Shown here: piece after piece, positions 41,989-53,146 of the stretch | Layout of the letters: every line of letters begins with the position of its first letter | Position numbering within the stretch: position 1 is the stretch's first letter | NCBI GenBank assembly: GCA_021414005.1 | Contig: JAIOPH010000027.1 | Coordinates: forward strand, 124,001-188,000 | DNA from: Chthoniobacter sp. | GTDB taxonomy: Bacteria > Verrucomicrobiota > Verrucomicrobiia > Chthoniobacterales > Chthoniobacteraceae | Direction: 5' to 3' | DNA: 64,000 bases | Made by a program: the position numbers and the translations under genes | The notes under the pieces: model-generated | What the model saw: the letters and a program-made list of their open reading frames with translations, nothing else | Databases searched by the model: none | Told to the model about the DNA's origin: nothing

Positions 41989-42182
41989 GAGCGCGGGACG
42001 ACGCTGCGCAATGAACTCCCCGGTGCCTTTCACCGCAAGCCGGAACCGCATCGCGACAGGTTGTCTGCGTCGAGGAGCGCGGTGGCTCGCGGGTTGCGCC
42101 ACGCTGGCGCGCGCAAAGTGCGGGCGCTTCTGGACAACTCTGGGACAGCTATTTGCTAGGATGCGCGGCAGACTATTCACCT

Positions 42183-44753
<2,571 letters not shown>

Positions 44754-44997
44754 GCCGATTCTTCCGTTCGTCTGACCGCACGCAGCGATGCTCGCGCGAA
44801 TGCCCCGATGCAGCATGATTGAGTTGGCCCTTTGTCCCCGTCCTCAAAGCTGAATCCGACCTCAGCGCCAGCCGCCTCACACTCTGCGCCCTCACCGCCC
44901 GGACTTTGAAGGAAGGGTTGGCGTTGTTAGGGATAGGTGTGCCGGAGAGATGTAGTGAAACCGGCAACAGGGGATGCCTAATGGGAGGGGCAACCCG

Positions 44998-45990
44998 CTA
45001 ATTTTTCTCAAGCTTCCGCTGCTGCTTCTCAAGCTCCATTAGGTGATAGCGGATGAGATCGTGGAAGTAGAGTGAGCTGTTTAGGTCCCGTCCCTCTCGG
45101 TAGAATTGGAGTCTTGCCCGCAGAGCGGCCACCATGGCGGGGATCTCAGACTCAACCAACGGACCACTGATCAGCTCCAGGGAGGAAAGGAGTAAATATG
45201 TTTCGCGACCATGAGATGGGTTCCTGATGAACATCAGCCATTCTTTTGCCGCCTCAAGTGCGAGGGGACGAAGCCGATCAGCAACCTCCTTGCGCCGTGC
45301 CACCTCTTCAGGAGGTATTGGTTGGGGAACATGGGAAAGCATCCAGTCCTGCGGAGGGGTCAGCAGTCGCTCGGCATAGGCGGCTCCGGCATATCGGACG
45401 ATGGCACTGCGGGCTTTCTGCATCTCCCGGAAGAGTTCGGGATCCTTGGAATGGCGTGAGATGAGGAGGGCCGTCTCAAGCGCGGAAGCGCTTCGAAGAT
45501 TCTCCCGCGAGAGTGAGGTGGCGGTATCGCTTGAAAGCGGAAACGCACCCAAGGCAAAGATGCCCGGAAATCGCTCATCGGTCGGGAACTTCTCAAGCAA
45601 TGGGTGCATCGCCTGAATAAAGGCTTTCTCGTCGGGGTTTTCCAAACGCCGTATCACCCCAGTTGCGTACGCCCACACCTCGAAGCCCCCATTTTGCAGA
45701 AGCTTGACGATAATCGGAAAGGATGCGTCGCCAAGCTTGGCCAAGAGTTCCATCGCCTGACGTGCCTCATTACGATTTGTCTCACCAACAGTAAGAATGA
45801 TCCTGCCCAGTGCGGGACCAAGCGATGGCGGCAGGTTCTTTTGCTTGGCCAGAAAGGCCAGAGCGGGCCCGCGATCGTCGGCAGTAAAGCTGACCTCCAA
45901 CATCCGCTGTGCCTCCTCCACCGTCATCTGTGCATGGCCAGCCTCCGCAAACATCAAAACGCCAGCCATAGTAAGAGCAAACAGTTTCAT
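44998..45990 (-). CDS. Secreted helical-repeat protein, unknown
   Basis: A 330-residue protein with signal peptide [20 protein letters not shown]. The remainder is rich in helices, with HEAT/ARM-like repeats ([43 protein letters not shown]). No catalytic motif is visible. It is less GC-rich than neighbouring genes. A second, larger helical-repeat protein lies upstream on the same strand, separated by a 41-bp tandem repeat. The 244-bp gap to clpB has no recognised feature. Confidence 0.65.
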   Translation of the reverse strand: MKLFALTMAGVLMFAEAGHAQMTVEEAQRMLEVSFTADDRGPALAFLAKQKNLPPSLGPALGRIILTVGETNRNEARQAMELLAKLGDASFPIIVKLLQNGGFEVWAYATGVIRRLENPDEKAFIQAMHPLLEKFPTDERFPGIFALGAFPLSSDTATSLSRENLRSASALETALLISRHSKDPELFREMQKARSAIVRYAGAAYAERLLTPPQDWMLSHVPQPIPPEEVARRKEVADRLRPLALEAAKEWLMFIRNPSHGRETYLLLSSLELISGPLVESEIPAMVAALRARLQFYREGRDLNSSLYFHDLIRYHLMELEKQQRKLEKN

Positions 45991-46040
45991 GGACTCGCGT
46001 GCGGGACTTTAGCAGGAACCTTGGAGCCTGTCATTGTTTT

Positions 46041-46079
46041 CGCCTCGTGACGAAGCTGTGCTTCGTGGGCGGAGGCGAG
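46041..46079. repeat. Imperfect palindrome (CGTGACGAAGC family)
   Basis: CGTGACGAAGC is followed after 3 nt by GCTTCGTGGGCGG. A purine-rich arm on both sides extends the pairing imperfectly (CGCCTC and GGAGGCG). It is a relative of the perfect palindrome at 48052-48078. Both flank the helical-repeat gene pair. The stretch 45991-46250 otherwise holds no gene. Confidence 0.55.
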
Positions 46080-46250
46080 GTGTCACGGAGGGACCGATGG
46101 CAATTCGCCGATCGCCGCAGCCGGCGGAACACCGGCCAAAATGGAATCCGCCCCCGAGGGGACGGTCATTGAATTGCGCGGGCGTTGGGGCGGGCTTCTC
46201 TGTAGAGGGGGCGAAAATGGCGCTTTTTTGTCCGGTTGGCGTGTATCCCT

Positions 46251-46440
46251 CGCCTCTACGTCCGCCGTAGAGGCGATTTCAGGCTCTCCCTTGCCTCTAC
46301 GGCGGGCGTTGGGGCGTTTTCAGTCTCTCCCTCGCCTCCACGGCGGACGCGGGGGGCGATTTCAGGCTCTCCCTCGGCTCGACGACGGACGTTGGGGCGA
46401 TTTCAGTCTCTCCCACGGCTCGTCGGCGGACGTTGAGGCG
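46251..46440. repeat. 41-bp tandem repeat, about 4.6 copies
   Basis: Four consecutive units of about 41 bp (46251-46291, 46292-46332, 46333-46374, 46375-46415) plus a partial fifth share the core GGGCG-N-TTTCAG-CTCTCCC and a GGCGGACG-type block. The first unit contains a perfect palindrome, CGCCTCTACG-N5-CGTAGAGGCG (46251-46275). The array fills the gap between the two helical-repeat genes. Translations in several frames are open but have no protein family. Bases 46441-46497 have no recognised feature. Confidence 0.85.
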
Positions 46441-46497
46441 GGGGATACACTGTCCCCCGGCTCGCTTTTTATCCTTCTGGGGGCCAGCTCTTAGCCA

Positions 46498-47907
46498 CTA
46501 GTGAGCGGCAGCCTCCTGTGACTGCCACCATGCCTTTACTTCCGCAGCCCGTGCGCCGTCGGGAATACTCCTCAGCTTGAAATCCAGCGCGCCCGTCCGA
46601 AACAGAATAATTCTGCGCCAACTCTCTTTTCCCTGACCGTTCAGGACGTCCAGCATTTTATGGGGCAGGGAAAGCGTCTGGTCAGCCATGATCAGGGATC
46701 GATCTTTCAGTAATTGGTACACTGTTAACTGCTCTAGAACATCGAAAATGGAGTTCAGCGCACAGGTCTGAACCTCCTCGTCAGGATCATCATGCCATAT
46801 CTTTAGCGCTATTGGGATATGGTACCTCGTTGAGATACCTCTCTTTCGCGAGCAAAGGGAGCCTATGAACCACGCCCGCGCTCTTGGATGGCTGTCATTC
46901 ACGAGTTTTTTGAACAGACCGGCTTCACGCTGCGGGTCAAAACCACCGTGGCCTGCCAGTGCGGACACAGCGTACTGCCGAACAACGGGGTTTGCGATGT
47001 CTGCGGACTGGCGGAGATATTTCAAGGTTCGCTCGTCATCCTTGGGAAAGGCACCAGCAGCAATAGAGGCGAGGCCACTGTCACTGGTAGTACTGAGCAC
47101 CTGCCAGTAGCACGCAATGAGTTTTTCCCCATGGGCCTTGGACTGCGCCAGTCGCGCACTCGCCTGCATGGTGGTCCAGATGACCGCCATACTTGAACGA
47201 GACTTGTCCATGAGCCTTACCATCGCCGGGATCACTTTCCCCTCATCCACCGGCTCAGTGCAAAGAGTCGCGGCAATGATCCGAATTTCGTCATCGGAAG
47301 CATCGTCCCTGAAGATCGCCTTTAACAGTGCGGACTCGGTGTCCTGATCCTTCACCTTGGCCAGAATAGCTGCGCTATTCATACGGACGCGTGCAGAACG
47401 GTCGGCAAGCAGTTTAAGGAAAGAGGCCCTGTACGGTTCCAAATGTTGCCGCTCATCTGACATCAGAACCGCCACGCCGTTTGCACGGGTGTCAGTATTT
47501 TCGCTTCGGAGCATCCCAGCCACTAGCGGCCTCCCCTGTTCGCGTTTTCCTTGGAGCGCAGCAATGGCCCTTTCCCACATTGAAACCGAATGGGAACCCC
47601 TGGGGGATTCGTCCAGCACCTCGACGTATTTGTCTGGCTGCGACAAAATCGCCACGAGTTCCTCCGCGCTGGCCTGTGGGAGTCGGGTTAGTTCTGCTGG
47701 TTCAGCGAGCCTGCAGCCGAATGGTAGTGGCGCTGGGGTGGAAGGCCCGCCTTCATCAGGTGCTGCGAGCGCGGCACCTGAAAGGCAAACAACTACGAGG
47801 AGTATCCGAAGGGCCTTGCAATTAAATCGGCCCGCAGTGACGAAAAGGGGCAGGGACAGGCCACATCTCGCGACCAGGACACATATCTCGTCGAAGGGAA
47901 AGGTCAT
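46498..47907 (-). CDS. Large secreted HEAT-repeat-like protein, unknown
   Basis: About 469 residues from the chosen ATG at 47907. A hydrophobic segment (LRILLVVVCLSGAALA) precedes the mature part, then helical repeats, for example RANGVAVLMSDERQHLEPYRASFLKLLADRSARVRMNSAAIL and VVRQYAVSALAGHGG. This is a HEAT-like array. The start is uncertain, since candidates exist at 47919 and 48135, and the latter would run into the palindromic repeat zone, so a downstream start is preferred. No enzyme motif is seen. A sister gene lies downstream. Confidence 0.6.
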   Translation of the reverse strand: MTFPFDEICVLVARCGLSLPLFVTAGRFNCKALRILLVVVCLSGAALAAPDEGGPSTPAPLPFGCRLAEPAELTRLPQASAEELVAILSQPDKYVEVLDESPRGSHSVSMWERAIAALQGKREQGRPLVAGMLRSENTDTRANGVAVLMSDERQHLEPYRASFLKLLADRSARVRMNSAAILAKVKDQDTESALLKAIFRDDASDDEIRIIAATLCTEPVDEGKVIPAMVRLMDKSRSSMAVIWTTMQASARLAQSKAHGEKLIACYWQVLSTTSDSGLASIAAGAFPKDDERTLKYLRQSADIANPVVRQYAVSALAGHGGFDPQREAGLFKKLVNDSHPRARAWFIGSLCSRKRGISTRYHIPIALKIWHDDPDEEVQTCALNSIFDVLEQLTVYQLLKDRSLIMADQTLSLPHKMLDVLNGQGKESWRRIILFRTGALDFKLRSIPDGARAAEVKAWWQSQEAAAH

Positions 47908-48238
47908 ATGCCGGAACATTGCGGCGGACGCCACGGTGCGCAAGCCTGTGACCCGGAGCCGAATGTGGCCCATCGGTGCGTCTGCGAGAAAGCACCCAGC
48001 CGAAAAATCAGCCGCGCCTGTTGCCAAAAACCGCGCGGCTTTTGCGCCCCTCGTGACGAAGCTGAAGGCTTCGTCACGCTGGCTGGCCGGGGAAGCTGCG
48101 CTTCGTGGCCGGGGAAGCGGACGGCGGACTGCCATCAGTCGGGTTGCGAGGCGTCCCAGTGGGACGAACTCGGGCAGCCGTGGGCGTGTTCGGGCTGGAT
48201 TTACTCGGTGGGTGCGGTTTCGGGCGGTCTGACGGGCT
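47908..48238. other. Intergenic region with REP-like palindromes
   Basis: About 330 bases between the start of the HEAT-like gene and a PEP-CTERM remnant. It contains the perfect palindrome at 48052-48078 and a second shorter one, CGTCCCAGTGGGACG, at 48152-48166. No gene or clear promoter was recognised. Confidence 0.55.
48052..48078. repeat. REP-like palindrome (CGTGACGAAGC family)
   Basis: A perfect 11-bp inverted repeat, CGTGACGAAGC at 48052-48062 and GCTTCGTCACG at 48068-48078, with a 5-nt loop. A weaker relative lies at 46041-46079. No T-run follows, so it is not a normal terminator. Confidence 0.8.
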
Positions 48239-48679
48239 TTGGTGACGCCCGGAGGGATCTTTGTCCACTCTGGAGGGACGCCCGGATCAGGTCTGGGTTT
48301 CTATTTCTTTGAAAACGGCTTTTACTACGGCTTCGGCAGTACCGACGTGTTCGTGCCGGTTGCGGATATGACCTCCTTTCACACCTATGGTTCGCACATC
48401 TACAATGGGGTGGCTTCGGTGTGCCTGGACGGTGCCTTGCTGGCTTCGGGGACGGCGTCCAGCGGCCCGGCGAGTTTCATGGTTCTGGGTGATGGTTCGG
48501 CTGGAAGCGTCAGCGGTTACGGCAACTTCCTCGTGGACAATCTGGACATCACCGTGAGTGCCGGTCCCGCAACCGCGTCCGCCCCGGAACCTTCCACGGT
48601 CTCACTGATCGGCCTGGCGTTGGTTGGCGGGGCAACGAGGCGCTTTCGTGAGGCGGGCGGTCGTCAGGAGCCAATTTAA
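48239..48679 (+). pseudogene. C-terminal remnant of a PEP-CTERM protein
   Basis: The frame starts right after a stop codon (TGA at 48230-48232), with only a TTG as start and no signal peptide. The translation has a LamG/jellyroll-like part (YNGVASVCLDGALLASGTA) and ends in a PEP-CTERM tail: APEPSTVSLIGLALVGGATRR. PEP-CTERM proteins are normally secreted and processed by exosortase. Here the N-terminal half is missing, so the gene is probably broken. A frameshift into an upstream frame was looked for and not found. Confidence 0.7.
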
Positions 48680-48730
48680 AGACGGCAAAAAGGGGTCTGC
48701 TGCGGGTGGAAAGGAAAAGACACGGGCCAA

Positions 48731-49726
48731 CTACTTCGCCGGCGGGGCCACGGTTCCTTTGGCGTTGAGGGCGTAGCCGTTCCAAAGGGCTGCATACTCC
48801 CGGGTGGGCAGCCACCAGCCGGCGCGGCGGCTCTCGCCCGCCGGGGCATCGGCATACGCCTGCACCACTTTGCTCGGCGCGTCCTGCACGAGGCCGCGTT
48901 CTTCCAGGCCACCGATCAGTTTGACCGGGCCCTTTGCCGGATCGGCCTGCGGCGGGAGGCGGAGGGCTAGGGCGGTTTTGAAAAAGGCCAGCATCAGCTC
49001 CTGCTGCCCGTCGATCACGTGGTGGGTGCCGCGCACCAGCGTGACGTGGACCAGGGCACCCTGCTGGCGGGCGTCGGCCAGGTTCTTGAGCATCGCCGTG
49101 CGCTCGTGTTCCTGGTTGTAGCCGGGCGAATTGATCCGGTCGTTCATGTCCCAGATGCTCTGGCCGAGGACTTCCGCGGCGGCCTTCGACATGGTCTTCC
49201 GCTGGTCGTCCTGGATGAGGGGCGATTTGTAGCCAAACTCGCGAACCTCGCTGGCCGTCCCGGTCCCGAGGTCGTTGTTGTGGCCAAAGGCGGACTTGAA
49301 GAGGCAATACGCGACGATGCGCTCGGGAAAGTCCTTCAGGCTGCGCTGAACGTAGGCGGCGGCGTTGGAATGGGACCACAGGAGCAGGGGCGCGTGGGCC
49401 AGCTCGGGGTGTTTGCGCTCGGCGGCGGCGGCCGTGAGGGTCGTGGCGATCGATGGGACGAAGTGGTCCTCCTTGAAGGTCAGCTTGTCTTCGCGGCTGA
49501 GCATCGTGGCGATGCCCAGCTCCTCGCCGAGTTTGGTCTGGATGAGCTTCACCATGTTTGCGCCATCGCCCCAGCGTGGCGCGACGAAGACTGCGCTGAC
49601 AGGCTTTCCGCTGGGCGGGAGCCAGAGCTCCCACGCGGTCGTCCCGGCGGGCTCGGCCGCGGCAGTGGCCCGGGCGGCCAGCGCTGCGAGCAAACAAAGT
49701 AGCAGGTTGCGAAGGGCTGATTTCAT
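48731..49726 (-). CDS. Secreted protein, possible alpha/beta-hydrolase relative
   Basis: A 331-residue protein with signal peptide MKSALRNLLLCLLAALAARATAAA. The central part has ELAHAPLLLWSHSNAAAYVQRSLKDFP, a nucleophile-elbow-like SHSNA in place of GxSxG, and later VTLVRGTHHVIDGQQELMLAFF, which could supply a catalytic His. So a hydrolase-like fold is plausible but activity is uncertain. The ATG at 49726 is chosen at the signal peptide. It is divergent from the esterase-like gene at 49.9 kb, with 195 bp between starts. Confidence 0.6.
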   Translation of the reverse strand: MKSALRNLLLCLLAALAARATAAAEPAGTTAWELWLPPSGKPVSAVFVAPRWGDGANMVKLIQTKLGEELGIATMLSREDKLTFKEDHFVPSIATTLTAAAAERKHPELAHAPLLLWSHSNAAAYVQRSLKDFPERIVAYCLFKSAFGHNNDLGTGTASEVREFGYKSPLIQDDQRKTMSKAAAEVLGQSIWDMNDRINSPGYNQEHERTAMLKNLADARQQGALVHVTLVRGTHHVIDGQQELMLAFFKTALALRLPPQADPAKGPVKLIGGLEERGLVQDAPSKVVQAYADAPAGESRRAGWWLPTREYAALWNGYALNAKGTVAPPAK

Positions 49727-49921
49727 AATGCGTTGGTGGGTGGGTGGAGAAACTGGCGCGGAGGGGATTACGTCACGTTGTCCGGCCGCGCGCAGCCTTT
49801 TTCCCAAGATGCCCGCACGCGACCAGCAAGGGAGTGACGGTGTGTTTGGATTCCGCAACCGACGGGCCAAAGTGCGTGACGAAAGCGGGCTGAACCGCAA
49901 GGTTTAAGAGAGCCAAAACAC

Positions 49922-51175
49922 ATGAAACCGAAAAGCAAACTGCACTGGATATTGATGATTGCCGCGGCGGCGGTGCCGCTCACGCTGCCTGACGCCACTG
50001 CCGCAGAGCCCACCCAGCCCTCCGCCGCGCCAAGAGTCATCCCGTGGGATGTGCCCGCGCTCTCGAAGCCGCCGGTGGTTCATCCCACGACGGAACGGCC
50101 CGCCCGGGGGATGCGCTCGTTCTTTTACGAAGGCGCGGATTTCAAAGGGAAGCCGACGTGGGTGTTTGCCTACTACGCGGCCCCAGAAGGCAAACCGCCC
50201 GAGGGTGGCTGGCCCGCGGTGGTGTGCGCCCATGGCGGAGGCGGCACGGCTTTTCCCGCATGGGTGAAACAGTGGAATAAGAATGGGTATGCGGCGATCT
50301 CGATGGACCTGGAAGGGCATCTGCCGGGCGGGAAACATTTCGGCGTGGAGGGAAACTTTCCCCCCGATGTCGGGCACGAAAACGCGGGGCCGAAACGCCT
50401 CAGTTGGTTTGGCGACATCGCGCTGCCGGACGCGGAGCAATGGTTCTACCACGCGGTGGCGGATGTGGTCCGGGCCAACTCGCTCCTGCGCTCCTTCCCG
50501 GAGATCAATCCGAACAAGATCGGGCTGACAGGCATCTCGTGGGGCGGCACGATCGTGAGCGCCGTGGCGGGCGTGGACGCGCGGTTCGCGTTTGTCATCC
50601 CGGTGTACGGCGGCGGATACATCCGGCGGCACGAGATGACGGACGAGCAGTACCGCACCTACCTGGCGAAGTGGGACCCCTCGGCGCACCTGCCCTATGC
50701 GAAGATGCCGATGCTGTGGGTGAGCGGGTTCAATGAGCCGGTGTTTCCACTCGATATGTTCAGCAAGTCGGCCGCGACTGCGGGAGGCACGAGCACTTTG
50801 TGCATCCGTCCATTTTTGGTCCACGGACATGGGTTCGGCTGGGAGGAAGTGTGGGAGATCGGCGGCTTTGCGAATGGCGTCGTCAATGGCAACGCGCCCA
50901 TGCCGAGGTTCGAGCGGCCGCAGGTCGATGCGAAGGACGGGCTGGTCCGTGCGAAATTCACCGGCGAACTCAAAGGTGCGGTGGTCGGCTTCACCACGGC
51001 GGGAGAATGGAAAAACCAAGGGCTGAGCACGATCCCCTGCACGATCGGCAAAGGTGAGGTGATCTCGACCAAGCCCCTGCCCGCAGGCACGACGTTCTTT
51101 ATGATCAACGGCAGCGGCGCGGGTCCGTGGGGCGACGCCAGCGTCAATTCGGTTTTGGTGGGGGCCAAGCCGTAA
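49922..51175 (+). CDS. Secreted alpha/beta hydrolase, acetyl xylan esterase/prolyl oligopeptidase-like
   Basis: A 417-residue protein with signal peptide MKPKSKLHWILMIAAAAVPLTLPDATA. It has the nucleophile elbow GISWGGTIVSAVAG (G-x-S-x-G), preceded by the oxyanion-side VVCAHGGGGTAFP and an Asp/His candidate region (FLVHGHGFGW). The C-terminal 90 residues may be an additional beta domain. It is likely an esterase acting on extracellular ester substrates, perhaps carbohydrate esters. Substrate is unknown. A lactonase-like remnant lies directly downstream. Confidence 0.8.
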   Translation: MKPKSKLHWILMIAAAAVPLTLPDATAAEPTQPSAAPRVIPWDVPALSKPPVVHPTTERPARGMRSFFYEGADFKGKPTWVFAYYAAPEGKPPEGGWPAVVCAHGGGGTAFPAWVKQWNKNGYAAISMDLEGHLPGGKHFGVEGNFPPDVGHENAGPKRLSWFGDIALPDAEQWFYHAVADVVRANSLLRSFPEINPNKIGLTGISWGGTIVSAVAGVDARFAFVIPVYGGGYIRRHEMTDEQYRTYLAKWDPSAHLPYAKMPMLWVSGFNEPVFPLDMFSKSAATAGGTSTLCIRPFLVHGHGFGWEEVWEIGGFANGVVNGNAPMPRFERPQVDAKDGLVRAKFTGELKGAVVGFTTAGEWKNQGLSTIPCTIGKGEVISTKPLPAGTTFFMINGSGAGPWGDASVNSVLVGAKP

Positions 51176-51177
51176 CG

Positions 51178-51249
51178 GGGTCGGTGCTCAAGATCGACGC
51201 AGCCACGGGCAAGCTCAATCTGACGGGGCATCATCCGCGCGGCGTGTGA
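51178..51249 (+). pseudogene. Tiny remnant of a lactonase-family beta-propeller
   Basis: The plus frame after the esterase stop reads SVLKIDAATGKLNLTGHHPRG and then a stop. This matches the phrase typical of 6-phosphogluconolactonase-like propellers (VFxIDxxTGxLTLxGHxPxGG). Only about 24 codons remain, so it is a fragment. The rest of the 51250-51440 gap has no recognised feature. Confidence 0.5.
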
Positions 51250-51440
51250 ACCGCGCTTGCATTGTGCCAGCGGTTGCAGGCATTTCCTTCGCCACGGCCT
51301 TGGACTCGCGGACCGAGAGTTCAAGTTTTCATGATTTGCGGAGCGATGGAGGTTAGCGGCCATCCACTCTCTGATGACTACGGGTGGAAAGGCGTGCCTC
51401 TCGACACTTTCGCCGGGCTGCACGAAGCTCCGCGCACGCC

Positions 51441-52232
51441 ATGCTCAACCCGTTGCCATACGCCCGCGCCCTGCTTCAGCATTTGAGCAGCGCGGTTTGG
51501 TTGCTGATCCAGACGGTGCAGGAAATGGGCGATCACGCGCGGCGCGGGCGGCTGCCATTTCGGCTCACGAGTTTCTTTGAGCAAACGGAACGCGTGGGAG
51601 TGGGCTCGATCCCGCTGGTGGCGCTAGTCTCGTTTTTCATCGGGCTGACGATGGCGCTGCTCACCGGCTATCAGCTTCAACCGTACGGCCAGGAGCGGCT
51701 GGTCCCGCCGCTGGTGGCGATCGGTTTTTCGCGCGAACTCGGCCCGCTGATGACCGGCATCATGCTGGCCGCGCGCATCGGTGCGGCCTTCACCGCGGAA
51801 CTGGGGACGATGACAGTGGCCGAGGAAGTCGAAGCCATCGAGGCGATGGGGCTCGGGCCGCTGCGTTATCTGGTGAGCCCGCGGTTGCTCGCGGTGTTTC
51901 TCCTCATGCCGTGCCTGGTGGTCGTGTCTGATCTCACGGCGCTGGGCGGCGCGGCGGCGATCTCGCGCTGGGCTTTCGACATCCCGTGGCGGAGCTTCGG
52001 TGAGAGCGCGCTGGAGAGTCTGCTCATCCGCGACATCGTGGCCGGCGTGGTGAAGAGCTTTCTTTTCGGCCTGATCATCGGCCTCGTGGCCTGCTACAAA
52101 GGGCTGACCGTGCGCGGCGGCGCGGCCGGCGTGGGTCACGCCACCACCGAGAGCGTCGTCGTGGCGATCACCACGGTCATCGGCTTCGACACGCTGTGCA
52201 ACGTGGTGCTCGTGGCCCTCTTCGACAAATGA
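51441..52232 (+). CDS. mlaE: MlaE-family lipid transport permease
   Basis: A 263-residue permease of the MlaE/YrbE family. Helices with IPLVALVSFFIGLTMALLTGYQL, GFSRELGPLMTGIMLAARIGAAFTAELGTM and VEAIEAMGLGPLRYLVSPRL, typical of the family, are followed by the final segments. It forms the inner-membrane channel of the Mla/Mce lipid transporter. The start at 51441 is preferred over an upstream in-frame start at 51384. It overlaps mlaF by 4 bp (ATGA). Confidence 0.93.
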   Translation: MLNPLPYARALLQHLSSAVWLLIQTVQEMGDHARRGRLPFRLTSFFEQTERVGVGSIPLVALVSFFIGLTMALLTGYQLQPYGQERLVPPLVAIGFSRELGPLMTGIMLAARIGAAFTAELGTMTVAEEVEAIEAMGLGPLRYLVSPRLLAVFLLMPCLVVVSDLTALGGAAAISRWAFDIPWRSFGESALESLLIRDIVAGVVKSFLFGLIIGLVACYKGLTVRGGAAGVGHATTESVVVAITTVIGFDTLCNVVLVALFDK

Positions 52233-52999
52233 GCGACGACGCGCCCATCATTGAGCTGCGCGATGTGCATCTCGCATTCGGCGAAAAGGAAATCCTCACG
52301 GGCGTGAACCTGCGCCTCGCCCCGCGCGAGCGTCTCGTGGTGCTCGGGCAGTCGGGCAGTGGCAAAAGCACGCTGCTCCGGCTCCTCCTCGGCATCCTAA
52401 AACCGAGCGCGGGTTCCGTGCAGTTCCAAGGCCGCGAGGTCTCGCAGATGCGCCGCCGCCCGCTCAACGCCATGCGCCAGAAGATCGGCATGGTCTATCA
52501 ATACAGCGCGCTCATTTCCTCCCTCAGCGTGCGCGACAACCTCGCCCTGCAGCTCGAAGAACTGACCGACAAAACGCCCGCCGAGATCGACGCGCTGGTG
52601 GACGAAAAACTCGCGCTCGTGGGCATGGCCGACGCGCGCGACAAGATGCCTGCCGAACTCAGCGGCGGCATGCGCAAACGCATCGGCCTCGCCCGCGGCA
52701 TCATCATGGATCCGGCGCTCATCCTGTACGACGAGCCGAGCGCGGGCCTCGATCCGGTGATCAGCTCGGTCATTGACCAGCTCATCATCGAGCTGAGCGA
52801 AAAAATTGGCGCAACCTCGGTCATCGTGACGCACGAAATGGAGAGTGCCTTCCGCATCGCCACCCGCATCGCCATGCTCTATCAGGGCCGCATCATCGCC
52901 GACGGCACGCCGGAGGAGTTCAAAAAATCCGCCGACCCGGTGGTCGCACAGTTCATCTCCGGCAATATCGACGGGCCGATTTTGGAGGGCGGCCGGTGA
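52229..52999 (+). CDS. mlaF: MlaF-like ABC ATPase (lipid transport)
   Basis: A 256-residue ATPase with Walker A GQSGSGKST, Q-loop GMVYQYSALISSLSV, signature LSGGMRKRIGLARGI (the variant LSGGM typical of MlaF), Walker B LILYDEPSAGLDP and switch His in VIVTHEME. It drives lipid movement with MlaE and MlaD. It starts 4 bp before the mlaE stop. The following gap to mlaD contains a dispersed repeat. Confidence 0.93.
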   Translation: MSDDAPIIELRDVHLAFGEKEILTGVNLRLAPRERLVVLGQSGSGKSTLLRLLLGILKPSAGSVQFQGREVSQMRRRPLNAMRQKIGMVYQYSALISSLSVRDNLALQLEELTDKTPAEIDALVDEKLALVGMADARDKMPAELSGGMRKRIGLARGIIMDPALILYDEPSAGLDPVISSVIDQLIIELSEKIGATSVIVTHEMESAFRIATRIAMLYQGRIIADGTPEEFKKSADPVVAQFISGNIDGPILEGGR

Positions 53000-53115
53000 C
53001 GAAGAAGGACAAATGATGAAAGAAATCCGCATGACGAATGCTAAAATTCCCGCCGTGCGCTTGGGCGTGCGTGCTTCGTCATTCCCTCGTCTTTCGTCCT
53101 TCGCCATTCTGCATG
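52997..53115. repeat. Dispersed imperfect inverted repeat between mlaF and mlaD
   Basis: The left arm (52997-53040) reads GACGAAGAAGGACAAATGATG and then CGCATGACGAATG, the right arm (53073-53115) GCTTCGTCATTCCCTCG and TTTCGTCCTTCGCC, so the arms pair imperfectly. The same sequence family occurs at 18463-18492 and 25757-25883. It overlaps the mlaF stop codon. Confidence 0.68.
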
Positions 53116-53146
53116 CGTCCTCGCCCGCCGTCACCCGCCACTTCTC

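Noticed and set aside
42100..42182. Heat-shock operator or CIRCE element upstream of clpB
   Set aside because: No TTAGCACTC-N9-GAGTGCTAA element was found, and no sigma-32-like boxes were convincing.
45001..45990. Plus-strand frames over the helical-repeat genes as real genes
   Set aside because: The opposite strand has signal peptides and family-like helical repeats, while the plus-strand frames do not.
46251..46440. CRISPR-like array at the 41-bp repeats
   Set aside because: The units are directly adjacent with no unique spacers of constant length, and no cas genes are nearby.
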